DNA of 64,000 bases from Streptomyces hygroscopicus (lineage in GTDB: Bacteria; Actinomycetota; Actinomycetes; Streptomycetales; Streptomycetaceae). The position numbers and the translations under genes are program-made. A model generated the notes under the pieces. The model was not told the DNA's origin. It did no database searches and worked only from the letters and a program-made list of their open reading frames with translations. Location of the stretch: contig NZ_LBMW01000022.1 of the NCBI RefSeq assembly GCF_026168105.1, positions 1 through 64,000 of the forward strand, read 5' to 3'. This document shows positions 42,228-51,715 of the stretch, one piece after another. The stretch's first letter is position 1. Every line of letters starts with the position of its first letter.

Positions 42228-44912
42228 ATGAGCAAACCGACGCGCTACGTGTACGAATTCGCCGAGGGCAGCCGGGAAATGGCCGACCTGCTCGGCGGCA
42301 AGGGCGCCGGCCTGGCCGAGATGACCCGCCTCGGGCTGCCGGTCCCGCCGGGCTTCACCGTCACGACCGAGGCCTGCAAGGTCTACCTGACGACGGGGGA
42401 GGAGCCGCCCGAACTCGGCATCGAGGAGGCCCGCGCTCTCGCCGTCCTGGAGCGGGCCATGGGCCGCACACTCGGCGCTCCGGACGATCCGCTCCTCGTG
42501 TCCGTACGGTCGGGGGCCCGGTTCTCCATGCCCGGGATGATGGAGACCGTCCTCGACATCGGACTGAACGACGCGTCGGTCACGGGGCTCGCCAAGGCGT
42601 CCGGACAGGAGCGGTTCGCCTGGGACTCCTACCGGCGACTCATCCAGATGTTCGGCCACACGGTGATGGGCGTCGAGGGCGACCTGTTCGAACAGGCCGT
42701 CGCCGAGCACAGGACGCAGCGCGGGACACGCGACGACCACGGACTCGACGCCGGCGAACTAGCCCACCTCACCGATGAGTTCAAATCGATCATCCGGCGG
42801 GAGACCGGAGAGGACTTCCCCCAGAACCCGGTCGACCAACTGCAGCGTGCCGTCCGCGCGGTCTTCGAATCCTGGAACGGCGAACGCGCCCGCCTCTATC
42901 GCCATCGCGAGCACATCCCCGACGACCTCGGTACCGCCGTCAACGTCCAGGCGATGGTCTTCGGCAACCTCGGCTCCGACTCCGGCACAGGCGTCGCGTT
43001 CACCCGCGACCCGTCCACCGGAGCCCGCGGCACCTACGGCGACTACCTGCCCGACGCACAGGGGGAGGACGTCGTCGCCGGCGTCCGCGACGCCGTACCC
43101 CTGGACGAACTCAAAGCCCTCGACCCCCGCTCGTACGTCGAACTCGGGGACCACCTGCGCACCCTGGAGAACCACTACCGAGACCTGTGCGACGTCGAGT
43201 TCACCATCGAGCGCGGTCGGCTGTGGATCCTGCAGACCCGAGTCGGCAAGCGCACCGCGGCGGCCGCCTTCCACATTGCCCACGACCTGCGCGAGGAGCA
43301 GACGATCGACGCTGACGAGGCGCTCGCCCGCGTGGACGGCGCCGCACTGACCCGGCTGATGTTCCCGCGCTTCGAAACCACTCCCGCCGACGTGCCCCTG
43401 GCACATGGTGTGCCCGCCTCGCCGGGCGCGGCGGTCGGTGTTGTCGTCTTCGATTCCGCCGAGGCGCAACGCCGCTCCGCGGCCGGGCAGGACACCATCC
43501 TCGTGCGCCGCGAGACGACCCCCGACGACCTGCCCGGCATGATCGCGGCTCAGGCCGTCCTCACCAGCCGTGGCGGCAAGACCAGCCACGCCGCCGTCGT
43601 CGCGCGCGGCATGGGCAGGGTGTGCGTGTGCGGTGCCGAGTCGCTCACCGTCGACCCTGCCGCCCGCCGCTTCACCACCGACGCGGGAGCCGTCGTACGC
43701 GAGGGCGACACCGTTTCCGTCGACGGAACCGCGGGCACCGTGCACCTCGGCGCGCTGCCGCTCACCGCGTCCGACGTGGGACGAGCGCTGGAGACCGGCG
43801 CGAGTACCGGGTCGCTGACCGAGGCCGTGCTGGACGCCCTCGCCCACGCGGACTCCGTACGCCGTCTCGAAGTGCGGGCCAACGCCGACACCCCGGAGGA
43901 CGCCGCACGCGCCCGCAGGCTCGGCGCCCGGGGCATCGGCCTGTGCCGTACCGAGCACATGTTCCTGGGCGACCGCAGGACATTGGTCGAAGCGATGATT
44001 CTTGCCCGTGACGACACCGGGCGGGAGCGGGCCCTGGAGGCTCTTCTTCCGCTTCAGCGGGCGGACTTCATCGGCATCCTCGAGGCGATGGATGGGCTGC
44101 CGGTGACCATCCGGCTCATCGACCCGCCACTGCACGAGTTCCTGCCCGACCGCACGGAACTGGCCGTCCGCCTGGCCGGCGCCACCCACCCGGACGTCCA
44201 CGACCGCGAACTGCTCGACACTGTCGAGCGCATGCACGAACAGAACCCGATGCTCGGTCTGCGCGGGGTGCGGCTCGGCCTCGCCGTGCCCGGCCTCATG
44301 GCCATGCAGGTCCGGGCGATCGCCGAGGCCGTTGTCCACCGTCTGCGCGAGGGCGGCCGACCGCGCGCCGAGATCATGATCCCCCTCGTCGGCACTGTCG
44401 AGGAGCTGCGGCTGGCCAGGGCCGAGGCGGAGCGCGTGCTGGCCGAGGTCGTGGCCGAGAGCGGCGAGTTCCTCGACTGCCCTGTCGGCACGATGATCGA
44501 ACTGCCCCGCGCGGCGCTCACCGCCGGCCGCATCGCCGAGGCCGCCGACTTCTTCTCCTTCGGCACCAACGACCTGACCCAGACCACCTGGGGGCTGTCT
44601 CGCGACGACGCCGAGGCGTCCTTCTTTCCCCTGTACCTGGACAAGGGCATCTTCAGTGTCTCGCCCTTCGAGACAATCGACCAGGAGGGAGTCGGCAGGC
44701 TGGTGGAATGGGCCGTCGAGGCGGGCCGCGCCGTCAACTCCCGGCTCGAGACCGGGGTGTGCGGCGAGCACGGCGGCGACCCGGAGTCCATCCACTTCTT
44801 CCACCGGGCTGGCCTCGACTACGTCTCCTGCTCGCCCTTCCGTATTCCGGCCGCCCGTTTGGAGGCGGGGCGAGCGGCACTCGCGGACACCGCGACGAGC
44901 GACAGCAGGTGA
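42228..44912 (+). CDS. ppdK: Pyruvate, phosphate dikinase
   Basis: An 894-residue enzyme interconverting pyruvate, ATP and phosphate with phosphoenolpyruvate, AMP and pyrophosphate. An N-terminal ATP-grasp domain (LLGGKGAGLAEMTRLGLPVP, SGARFSMPGMMETVLDIGLN) is followed by the swivelling phosphohistidine domain with GGKTSHAAVVARG (H454) and a C-terminal PEP-binding barrel (FSFGTNDLTQTTWG, TGVCGEHGGDPESIHF with catalytic cysteine about 845). Length matches the family. It is probably co-transcribed with the USP gene before it. In S. coelicolor a ppdK gene lies in the OsdR hypoxia region, consistent with pyrophosphate-linked energy saving. A GTG at 42210 is an alternative start. Confidence 0.95.
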   Translation: MSKPTRYVYEFAEGSREMADLLGGKGAGLAEMTRLGLPVPPGFTVTTEACKVYLTTGEEPPELGIEEARALAVLERAMGRTLGAPDDPLLVSVRSGARFSMPGMMETVLDIGLNDASVTGLAKASGQERFAWDSYRRLIQMFGHTVMGVEGDLFEQAVAEHRTQRGTRDDHGLDAGELAHLTDEFKSIIRRETGEDFPQNPVDQLQRAVRAVFESWNGERARLYRHREHIPDDLGTAVNVQAMVFGNLGSDSGTGVAFTRDPSTGARGTYGDYLPDAQGEDVVAGVRDAVPLDELKALDPRSYVELGDHLRTLENHYRDLCDVEFTIERGRLWILQTRVGKRTAAAAFHIAHDLREEQTIDADEALARVDGAALTRLMFPRFETTPADVPLAHGVPASPGAAVGVVVFDSAEAQRRSAAGQDTILVRRETTPDDLPGMIAAQAVLTSRGGKTSHAAVVARGMGRVCVCGAESLTVDPAARRFTTDAGAVVREGDTVSVDGTAGTVHLGALPLTASDVGRALETGASTGSLTEAVLDALAHADSVRRLEVRANADTPEDAARARRLGARGIGLCRTEHMFLGDRRTLVEAMILARDDTGRERALEALLPLQRADFIGILEAMDGLPVTIRLIDPPLHEFLPDRTELAVRLAGATHPDVHDRELLDTVERMHEQNPMLGLRGVRLGLAVPGLMAMQVRAIAEAVVHRLREGGRPRAEIMIPLVGTVEELRLARAEAERVLAEVVAESGEFLDCPVGTMIELPRAALTAGRIAEAADFFSFGTNDLTQTTWGLSRDDAEASFFPLYLDKGIFSVSPFETIDQEGVGRLVEWAVEAGRAVNSRLETGVCGEHGGDPESIHFFHRAGLDYVSCSPFRIPAARLEAGRAALADTATSDSR

Positions 44913-45225
44913 CGCGGGAGGGCACCACAACCGAGTCCACACGGCTGGTGCCGAGTGGGCTCGGTGAAGGGCTTCGAGGGCGACCGGGGCACCGGAGTGG
45001 TCGGCGGGGGCCCGAAGTGCCCACACCCGATGGAGCATCTGGTGCTCGTAGAGGCCGAAGAAGGCCTGACATGCCGCTGGAAGACCGGGAAAGACGCGCG
45101 TAAAACCGTATCGTTTCAGGTGAATAGGCATGTTTTTCACCGAGCCTCGCCAGGGCCGGGGCACCGGCTGTCGTCGTGTCTTCTCGTGACCGGGCCGGGT
45201 GGGCCGACGGCCTTCGGGAGTCCAT
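44913..45225. other. Intergenic stretch with AT-richer patch
   Basis: No gene recognised. A locally AT-richer patch at about 45098-45143 contains the inverted repeat GGTGAA (45119-45124) / TTCACC (45136-45141). It lies about 85 bp upstream of the TPR gene start, so it is a plausible promoter-operator. Confidence 0.4.
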
Positions 45226-46932
45226 GTGAACTACTACGACTACGACCTGGGCAGACACAGCCGGCGCGTGACGACGTCGTCCCCGGAGGCCCAGTCGTGG
45301 TTCGACCGCGGGTTGATCTGGGCGTACGCCTTCAACCACGAGGAGGCCGTCCGCTGTTTCGAAAGGGCGGCCGCGGCGGACCCCGACTGCGCCATGGCCG
45401 ACTGGGGCGTGGCCTACGCCCTGGGCCCCAACTACAACAAGCCCTGGGGCTACTTCGACCAACAGGACCTGGCGCGGACGGTGGAGCGTGCGCACGCCGC
45501 CGTGCAGCGCGCGCACGCCAAGGCGGCGTCCGCCATCCCGGTGGAGCGAGCTCTCATCGAGGCGTTGCGCACCCGGTACCCGCAGCGGGAAGCCAAGGAC
45601 GTCCAGGACTGCGCGATGTGGAACGTGGCCTACGCCGACAGCATGCGGGCCGTTCACCGGCTGGCGCCCGACGACCTCGACGTGGCGGCCCTGTACGCCG
45701 ACGCCTTGATGAACGTGACGCCCTGGCAACTGTGGGACATCCGCACGGGGCGACCGGCCGCGGGGGCACACACGACGGAGGTCAGGGCTGTCCTCGAGCA
45801 GGCGATCGCGGCGCAGGCGGGCTCGCGGCATCCCGGACTGCTGCACCTGTACGTCCACCTGATGGAGATGTCCCCGACACCCGAGGCCGCCCTGCCTGTC
45901 GCCGACCTGCTGCGCGGCCTGGTGCCCGACGCCGGCCACTTGCAGCACATGCCGTCACATCTGGAAGTGCTCTGTGGCGACTACCGGCGGGTCCTTTCCG
46001 ACAACGCCGCGGCGATCTCCGCCGACGAGAGGTTTCACGCGCGAGCCGGCGCGATGAACTTCTACACCCTGTACCGGTGTCACAACTACCATTTCAGGAT
46101 CTACGGCGCGATGTTCCTGGGCCGCTTCCAGCCCGCGCTCGAAACAGCGGGGCGACTCGAGGCCTCCGTGCCCGAGGAACTGCTGCGCGTGGAAAGCCCG
46201 CCCATGGCCGACTGGCTGGAGGGCTTTCTCGCGATGCGCGTGCACGTCCTGATCCGCTTCGGCCGGTGGGACGACATCCTGCGTCTGCCCATGCCCGCCG
46301 ACCCGGGGCTGTACTGCGTGAGCACCGCGATGCTGCACTACGCGCGCGGCGTCGCGCTCTCGGCCACCGGCAGGATCGCCGACGCCGAGACGGAACGCGC
46401 CCTCTTCCGGCGGGCGGTCGCCAGGGTCCCGCAGACACGCACGCTGTTCAACAACACCTGCTCGGACATTCTGACGATCGCCTCGGAGATGCTCGACGGC
46501 GAGCTGCACTACCGCAAGGGGGACTACGACGCGGCCTTCGCGGCGCTGCGCCGTTCGATCGATCTGGACGACAACCTCCCCTACGACGAACCGTGGGGGT
46601 GGATGCAGCCCACCCGTCACGCGTACGGCGCCCTGCTGCTGGAGCGGGGCCTGGTCACCGAGGCCGAGGAGGTCTACCGCGCCGACCTGGGGCTCGACGG
46701 CACGCTTCCCCGGCCGCAGCAGCACCCCAACAACATCTGGTCCCTGCGCGGATTCCACGAATGCCTCCTGCGGCTCGGCAGGGCCGGCGAGGCGCGCATC
46801 GTGGCTCAGCAGTTGAAGTTGGCAGCCGCGATGGCGGACGTACCGATCAGGGCGTCCTGCTTCTGCCGCCTGGAAACCGCCCAGGGCGACGGCTGCTGCC
46901 CTCCGCCGGACCGAGGTGCCTCATCCTGCTGA
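45226..46932 (+). CDS. Tetratricopeptide-repeat protein
   Basis: A 568-residue soluble protein composed of helical TPR-like repeats (QSWFDRGLIWAYAFNHEEAV, RCFERAAAADPDCAMADWGV, LHLYVHLMEMSPTPEAALPV, LHYRKGDYDAAFAALRRSID). No enzymatic motif was seen; the histidines in LLHLYVHLMEMS and HMPSHLEV are conserved-looking. It is likely a protein-interaction scaffold. The GTG at 45226 is chosen because GGGAG lies five bases before and homology-like sequence begins at NYYDYDLGRHS; GTG 45199 is an alternative. It follows the dormancy-like island and may be its last member. Confidence 0.85.
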   Translation: MNYYDYDLGRHSRRVTTSSPEAQSWFDRGLIWAYAFNHEEAVRCFERAAAADPDCAMADWGVAYALGPNYNKPWGYFDQQDLARTVERAHAAVQRAHAKAASAIPVERALIEALRTRYPQREAKDVQDCAMWNVAYADSMRAVHRLAPDDLDVAALYADALMNVTPWQLWDIRTGRPAAGAHTTEVRAVLEQAIAAQAGSRHPGLLHLYVHLMEMSPTPEAALPVADLLRGLVPDAGHLQHMPSHLEVLCGDYRRVLSDNAAAISADERFHARAGAMNFYTLYRCHNYHFRIYGAMFLGRFQPALETAGRLEASVPEELLRVESPPMADWLEGFLAMRVHVLIRFGRWDDILRLPMPADPGLYCVSTAMLHYARGVALSATGRIADAETERALFRRAVARVPQTRTLFNNTCSDILTIASEMLDGELHYRKGDYDAAFAALRRSIDLDDNLPYDEPWGWMQPTRHAYGALLLERGLVTEAEEVYRADLGLDGTLPRPQQHPNNIWSLRGFHECLLRLGRAGEARIVAQQLKLAAAMADVPIRASCFCRLETAQGDGCCPPPDRGASSC

Positions 46933-47069
46933 CCGCTGGGGAGGACATCCCTTTTGAGTCAACATCACCGTGAGAACCACTCGTCCCTTGCAACCGGCAA
47001 GCCTGTTGACAACGATCGACCAAGGCAGGCGCAGCCACCACGTGGCCGCTCTCTGCGGCCACATTCTCC

Positions 47070-47636
47070 ATGAGCGTGGAGAACGGTGCACCCACCGGAC
47101 CTACAAGCGGAGACACGGTTTTGAACGAGCGAAGGTTACGGAAGCGCTGCAAGCGCTTCCTCAGGAACCTCGGTATAAATCCGCCGCTCGAGGTGCACGA
47201 ACTCTGCAGGCTTCTGGGCGACGACCGCGGTCGTCCCATTCGCCTGGTCCCTTACACCCTGCCCGTACCGGGACCATTTGGGATGTGGATTGCCACGGAC
47301 ACCGTGGATTACATCGTCTACCAGAGGGAAACCAGCCCGTCGCACCAGGACCACATCATCCTGCACGAGGTCGGCCACATACTCGCTGACCACACGAGCG
47401 AGGCGTCCGGCTGCGAATTCCGGCAGATCCTGCCGCCCGACACGCCGCGCGGCACCATCAACCGGGCGTTGCGGCGCACCGCGTACGACGAGGAAAGCGA
47501 GTGCGAGGCCGAGCTGGTCGCGACCATCATCCTGGAGTGGTCATCCGTACTGAACCACGTCACCCCTCGCACCTCTGAGGACCCCGCCCTCGGTCCGCTG
47601 CGTTCCGCCCTCCACCCCCGCTGGGGGTGGATGTGA
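47070..47636 (+). CDS. ImmA/IrrE-like zinc peptidase (toxin-type)
   Basis: Up to 188 residues. The zinc-peptidase motif HEVGH (H99, E100, H103) and a later acidic helix ESECEAELVATII form the ImmA/IrrE signature; ahead of these come PIRLVPYTLPVPGPFGMWIA and DYIVYQRETSPSHQDHIILH. ImmA-type proteases cleave repressors; Streptomyces members are often labelled toxin components. ATG 47070 has no ribosome site, and a TTG at 47121 with GGAG eight bases upstream may be the true start. A TTA codon occurs at 47136-47138. The stop overlaps the next gene's start. No XRE repressor partner is adjacent. Confidence 0.85.
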   Translation: MSVENGAPTGPTSGDTVLNERRLRKRCKRFLRNLGINPPLEVHELCRLLGDDRGRPIRLVPYTLPVPGPFGMWIATDTVDYIVYQRETSPSHQDHIILHEVGHILADHTSEASGCEFRQILPPDTPRGTINRALRRTAYDEESECEAELVATIILEWSSVLNHVTPRTSEDPALGPLRSALHPRWGWM

Positions 47637-48775
47637 TGTTCCAGATGCCCCTGATCGTCGTGCTGGGCATCGGGCTGCTGTGGAAGGGCGTCGATCTGGC
47701 ACGCGCCCCGCACGACCGGGTGCTGCGCCTCCTCGTCGCCTGCCTGCTGTTGCTGCCGTCCGGTGAGGTTCTGAGCATTCCCGAGGTCAACACCGCCATC
47801 GACAAGGCCACGGCAGTGGGCGTCGGCAAGGTGGCGTTCAACGGGGTCTACATGCTCGGCCTGTTCGCCCTCAACCTTTTCTTCGCCTCCTCCATGCGCG
47901 GCACGGACGGCGCTTACCGCCGGTACCTGCGATTGCACACATGCCTTCTCGCCGGTGTCCTGATCGCTCTGGTCATCTCCATGATTGCCACACCTGCCGC
48001 GATGCGTGGTCACTCATTGGGCACCCCGTACATGGCCGAGCCAACCATCGCTTTGTTCTACATCATCGGCAACGCCTACTTCGTCCACGCCTATCTGGCC
48101 TCCGGACGGTGGGCCCTGCGCTACGCCCGGAAAGCCACCCAGCACCTCGGGTTCGGCTTGCGGATCATGGCCCTGGGACTCCTCGGACTCACCGTGACCT
48201 CGGTCGATCGGATGATCCTGGTGGTGCTGCGCATCCGCGAACCCGGGTCGCACGAGGCTTTCAACACCGTCAACTGGTCCATGTCCGACTGGGCCATGGG
48301 GATCACGGTCACCGGTATCTGCTATTCGGCCTCCGTGCAACTATTCACCCGGCTGCGGTCGATGGCACACCACCAGCGCATGTACCACGAGCTCACCCCC
48401 CTGTGGACGGCGCTGACCACCGCCTACCCAGAGCTCGTCCTGGACCGGCCGCCGGCCGGTCCCCGGTGGAGCCTTCTGCGTCAGGGCCGCACCTACGAGC
48501 AGCGGTTCTATCGGCGGCTCATCGAGTGCCGCGACGGACTGGTGTGCCTGAGCCCGTTTCTGACACGTGTCGCATCCGGTACCGATCTCGCCCATGCTCC
48601 GGCCGACCAACTCGCCCGGCACATCACCAAAGCACTGGCCCTGAAGCCAACAACGGAGTCCCCGCACATCGAGCTGTCCGCGGTCCGCGTCGCGGCACCC
48701 GCGGGCGGCGACCTCGAGGCCGACGCCCGTGAACTCATCGCCATATCCCAGGCCCTACACGAAAGGGAATCGTGA
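47636..48775 (+). CDS. MAB_1171c-type integral membrane protein
   Basis: A 379-residue protein with about seven membrane helices in the first 240 residues (PLIVVLGIGLLWKGV, LLVACLLLLPSGEVL, VYMLGLFALNLFFASS, LAGVLIALVISMIATP, IALFYIIGNAYFVHAY, LRIMALGLLGLTVTSV, AMGITVTGICYSASV). A cytoplasmic C terminus follows (YEQRFYRRLIECRDGLVCLS). This matches the MAB_1171c family, annotated as a putative transporter but without known function. It overlaps the ImmA-like stop by one base and its own stop overlaps the amidohydrolase start (GTGA), so all three are coupled. Confidence 0.85.
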   Translation: MFQMPLIVVLGIGLLWKGVDLARAPHDRVLRLLVACLLLLPSGEVLSIPEVNTAIDKATAVGVGKVAFNGVYMLGLFALNLFFASSMRGTDGAYRRYLRLHTCLLAGVLIALVISMIATPAAMRGHSLGTPYMAEPTIALFYIIGNAYFVHAYLASGRWALRYARKATQHLGFGLRIMALGLLGLTVTSVDRMILVVLRIREPGSHEAFNTVNWSMSDWAMGITVTGICYSASVQLFTRLRSMAHHQRMYHELTPLWTALTTAYPELVLDRPPAGPRWSLLRQGRTYEQRFYRRLIECRDGLVCLSPFLTRVASGTDLAHAPADQLARHITKALALKPTTESPHIELSAVRVAAPAGGDLEADARELIAISQALHERES

Positions 48776-49968
48776 GCAAGGTACTGATCACCGCGGATCG
48801 CGTCATCGCCGGGCCCGCGGATCAGCTGATCGCTGACGGCGCGGTGCTCGTCGACTCCGGCTTCGTCGCCGCCGTCGGCACCGCCGCTGAGCTGGACGTA
48901 TCGGTCGACGCACAGGTGCCCCGATTGAGCTGTCCCGGGGCGACGGTGATGCCCGGAATGACGGACTGCCACGTCCACCTCGCCTTCGACGAGGGTCCGG
49001 ACATCATCAGCGCGGTGCTCGACGCCGGCCCCGGCGAGCTGTCCACCGCCATGGCCGCCCGCGCCCAGCGAATGCTGGCCGCCGGGGTCACCACCGTACG
49101 GGATCTCGGTGACCGTGACGGCCTCACCGTGGCGTTGCGCGCCTCGATCGGTTCCGGGACCATCGCAGGGCCTCGCATCGTCGCCGCGACCACACCGCTG
49201 ACCTCACCCGGTGGCCATTGCGGCTTTCTGGGCGGTGAGGTGGCCACGGACGACGAAATCCGGGTACGGATCGCCCGTAACGCGGCGGCGGGCGCCGACC
49301 TGATCAAGGTCATGGCCTCGGGCGGCGCGCTCACCCCAGGCGGCCCACGCATGTGGGAGCCGCAGTTCACCTTTGCCCAACTTCGCCTGATCGTCCAGGA
49401 AGCCGCGCACCACGGTCTGGATGTGGCCGCTCACGCGCATGGCACCGAGACCATTTCCCAGTGTGTGGACGCCGGCGTCCGTACCATCGAGCACTGTTCC
49501 TGGCGTACTGCGGAGGGGATCGTCTACGACCCGGCAGTCACCGCCCGCATCGTCGACAACGACGTGGCCATCTGCCGTTGTATCTCCGGGGACTGGCAAC
49601 TGTTCCTCAAACAAATGGGGCCCGAACGCGCGCAGGCGATGGTCGAGGTCACTCAGGAAATGCGGGGAGCCGGTGTCCGGTTCATCGCAGGCACCGACGC
49701 CGGTGTGCCAGGAGCACGGTTTGGTGACTACGTCGGTATGCTCGAATTCTTCGCCTCGCTCGGGTTCGGGAACACCGAGATCCTCAACATGGCCACCGTC
49801 GACGCCGCGCGTGCTCTCGGTCTCGCGGATACCGGTGTCGTGGCCCCCGGCATGCGCGCCGACCTCATCGTCATCGACGGAAACCCTTTGGCAGATTTGG
49901 GTGCCCTCCGCCGGATCCGACACGTCTTCGCGGCAGGCCGCCTTGCCATTCACCCTGACAGCGGCTGA
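48772..49968 (+). CDS. Amidohydrolase (imidazolonepropionase-like)
   Basis: A 398-residue metal-dependent hydrolase. Visible ligands are H67 and H69 (DCHVHL), K179 (DLIKVMASGG), H221 or H223 (AAHAHG), H241 (TIEHC) and D309 (AGTDAG), the full dinuclear amidohydrolase set. The group includes prolidases and imidazolonepropionase-like enzymes; the substrate is unknown. Its GTG start overlaps the membrane-protein stop by four bases, an uncommon operonic pairing with an ImmA-like protease and a MAB_1171c protein, suggesting it makes or removes a signal handled by them. Confidence 0.9.
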   Translation: MSKVLITADRVIAGPADQLIADGAVLVDSGFVAAVGTAAELDVSVDAQVPRLSCPGATVMPGMTDCHVHLAFDEGPDIISAVLDAGPGELSTAMAARAQRMLAAGVTTVRDLGDRDGLTVALRASIGSGTIAGPRIVAATTPLTSPGGHCGFLGGEVATDDEIRVRIARNAAAGADLIKVMASGGALTPGGPRMWEPQFTFAQLRLIVQEAAHHGLDVAAHAHGTETISQCVDAGVRTIEHCSWRTAEGIVYDPAVTARIVDNDVAICRCISGDWQLFLKQMGPERAQAMVEVTQEMRGAGVRFIAGTDAGVPGARFGDYVGMLEFFASLGFGNTEILNMATVDAARALGLADTGVVAPGMRADLIVIDGNPLADLGALRRIRHVFAAGRLAIHPDSG

Positions 49969-50052
49969 CCACAGTGGGGTGGATCGGCCCTCGTGGTCCG
50001 GACGCCCTGCCGGTACGCGGGTCCCGGCCGGTGCACCGGAGCCCCGGCACGC

Positions 50053-50087
50053 GGGGCGGGCGTGGCGCCGGACGCCTTGCCCGCCCC
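50053..50087. terminator. Bidirectional terminator between convergent genes
   Basis: GGGGCGGGC (50053-50061) pairs with GCCCGCCCC (50079-50087), and the loop itself contains GGCG...CGCC, giving a long stem with one mismatch pair. It lies between the amidohydrolase and the convergent methyltransferase. Confidence 0.75.
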
Positions 50088-50095
50088 GGCCCCGG

Positions 50096-51211
50096 TCAGA
50101 TGCGGGCGATCAGCAGGCCCGTCGAGGAGGACAGCGCCGTGGTCGCGGCGTGCCGCAGGCCCGCGGCGGCGAACAGCGCCGCGAACTCCGCCTCGGTGCG
50201 CTCCCGACCGGGGTGCAGCGCCATCATGATGGCGTCCCGCAGCTTCCCGTCGTGCGGTGTGTTGCCTTCCGGCACGATGGCCTCGACCACCATGACCCGG
50301 GCGTCGGGCGCCATCGCCCGCCGGATGGTGCGGAGCACCGCTACGCACTGCTCGTCGTCCCAGTCGTGCAGGATCATCGACAGCAGGTAGGCGTCCGCGC
50401 CCGGCGGCACGCTCTCGAAGAAGTTCCCGCCCACCAGATCGACCCGGTCGGCGACGCCGGCCGCCTCCAGCACGGCTTTTGCGCCCGTCACCACCGATGG
50501 CTGGTCCAGCAGGGTGGCCCGCAGCTCCGGGTAGCGGGGCAGGATCGTGGCGAGCAGATGCCCGTGCCCACCGCCGATGTCGACCACTCGCACGACGCCG
50601 GTCAGGTCGCAGCTCTCCAGGGTCGCGGCGTGGACACGCCGGGCCAGGATGCCCATCGAGTCGTTGAAGAGTTCGGCCTGGTCCGGGTGGGCGGCCAGGT
50701 GTGACCACCAGTCCGTGCCGTGCACGTGCGGGAACGCCGGACGGCCGGTGCGCACCGAGTACGACAGCGAGTTGATCGCCTGGAGTTTTTCGGGCATCCC
50801 CCAGAATCTGATCCAGGCCCGCACCGACCCGGGCACACCGGCGCGCAATGTCTGGGCCAGCGGGGTCAGGGCGAACACCCCCGGTTCCACCTCCTGAAAG
50901 ACCTCCTGGCCTGCCAGCGCCCGCAGCACCCGGTGCAGCGACTGCGGGTGCGCCCCGCACCGGCGGGCGAGCTCCGGCACCGGCAGCGGCCCGTCGGCCA
51001 GCAGCTCCGCGATGTCGAACTCTGCTGCAACTGCGAGAAGTTGCATGACCAGGGCGCCGTGGAGCAGGTCCATCATCCGCTGCACCCGGCCGTCCGCCGA
51101 CTCGGGAACCGCGGCTGGTGGGTTGCCCGGCTCCGCGCTCGGCGGGCGCTCGGCCGTGACCTCGCGGGCGTTCGCCGAGACATGCTCTTCTCGGACCTCG
51201 GGGTTCTGCAC
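50096..51211 (-). CDS. SAM-dependent O-methyltransferase (COMT-like)
   Basis: A 371-residue enzyme. A winged-helix dimerisation domain (VAAEFDIAELLADGPLPVPE, PQSLHRVLRALAGQEVFQEV) is followed by a Rossmann methyltransferase domain (VVDIGGGHGHLLATILPRYP, GGNFFESVPPGADAYLLSMI, LHDWDDEQCVAVLR). The catalytic histidine of COMT-like plant and polyketide methyltransferases is in LHDWDD. It methylates hydroxyls of aromatic or polyketide compounds; the substrate is unknown and no biosynthetic cluster surrounds it. GTG 51211 has GGAGAAG upstream. Confidence 0.9.
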   Translation of the reverse strand: MQNPEVREEHVSANAREVTAERPPSAEPGNPPAAVPESADGRVQRMMDLLHGALVMQLLAVAAEFDIAELLADGPLPVPELARRCGAHPQSLHRVLRALAGQEVFQEVEPGVFALTPLAQTLRAGVPGSVRAWIRFWGMPEKLQAINSLSYSVRTGRPAFPHVHGTDWWSHLAAHPDQAELFNDSMGILARRVHAATLESCDLTGVVRVVDIGGGHGHLLATILPRYPELRATLLDQPSVVTGAKAVLEAAGVADRVDLVGGNFFESVPPGADAYLLSMILHDWDDEQCVAVLRTIRRAMAPDARVMVVEAIVPEGNTPHDGKLRDAIMMALHPGRERTEAEFAALFAAAGLRHAATTALSSSTGLLIARI

Positions 51212-51715
51212 TTGGCTTCTCCTTGCTGTGCGTAGTGGCTGCTCATACCTCAGGTGGAATGCCGTAGAGCTGTTCGACGGCGGGCCGGGTGAGACGGTGC
51301 AGGGCCGGGGGCTCGATGTGGGTCTGCCACCAGTAGCAGGAGCCCGGCCGGCGGTGGTCGGGGCGGGAAAGAGGGATTCCCGGTCAGTCCCGAACGGGAC
51401 GCCGGCTCCCGCCCCGACAGCCCCTGCTCACGAGGGGCCCGTCGGATCTCTCGAAGAACCACTCACACGACCTGTGCACCAGCGGTCTCCCCGGCCTGGA
51501 CCGTGATCAACGGGCACAGCGTGATGGCCGAACGGCCGATGGACTCCGATTAGACCGAAAGCGGCATGTCACACACCATCACACCAAGGGGCGCCCGGCC
51601 GACGGATCGTCATCCGCGGTCGGGGAGCCGCAGTCGTACTGATCGCGCCCAGGGGGCCGCGGATCAGCCCAGGGGGCCACGGTCGTCTCGGAAACCCCGT
51701 GTGGCCCACCGGCCG
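51212..51715. other. Intergenic stretch, no gene recognised
   Basis: This lies upstream of the methyltransferase and beyond the end of the YihY-like gene. Frames are short and biased against coding. The methyltransferase promoter should be near 51220-51300. Confidence 0.4.

Noticed and set aside
42759..45164. An 800-codon open frame antisense to pyruvate phosphate dikinase
   Set aside because: It mirrors a highly biased GC-rich gene on the other strand, has no family resemblance and covers most of the ppdK gene, whose motifs are complete.
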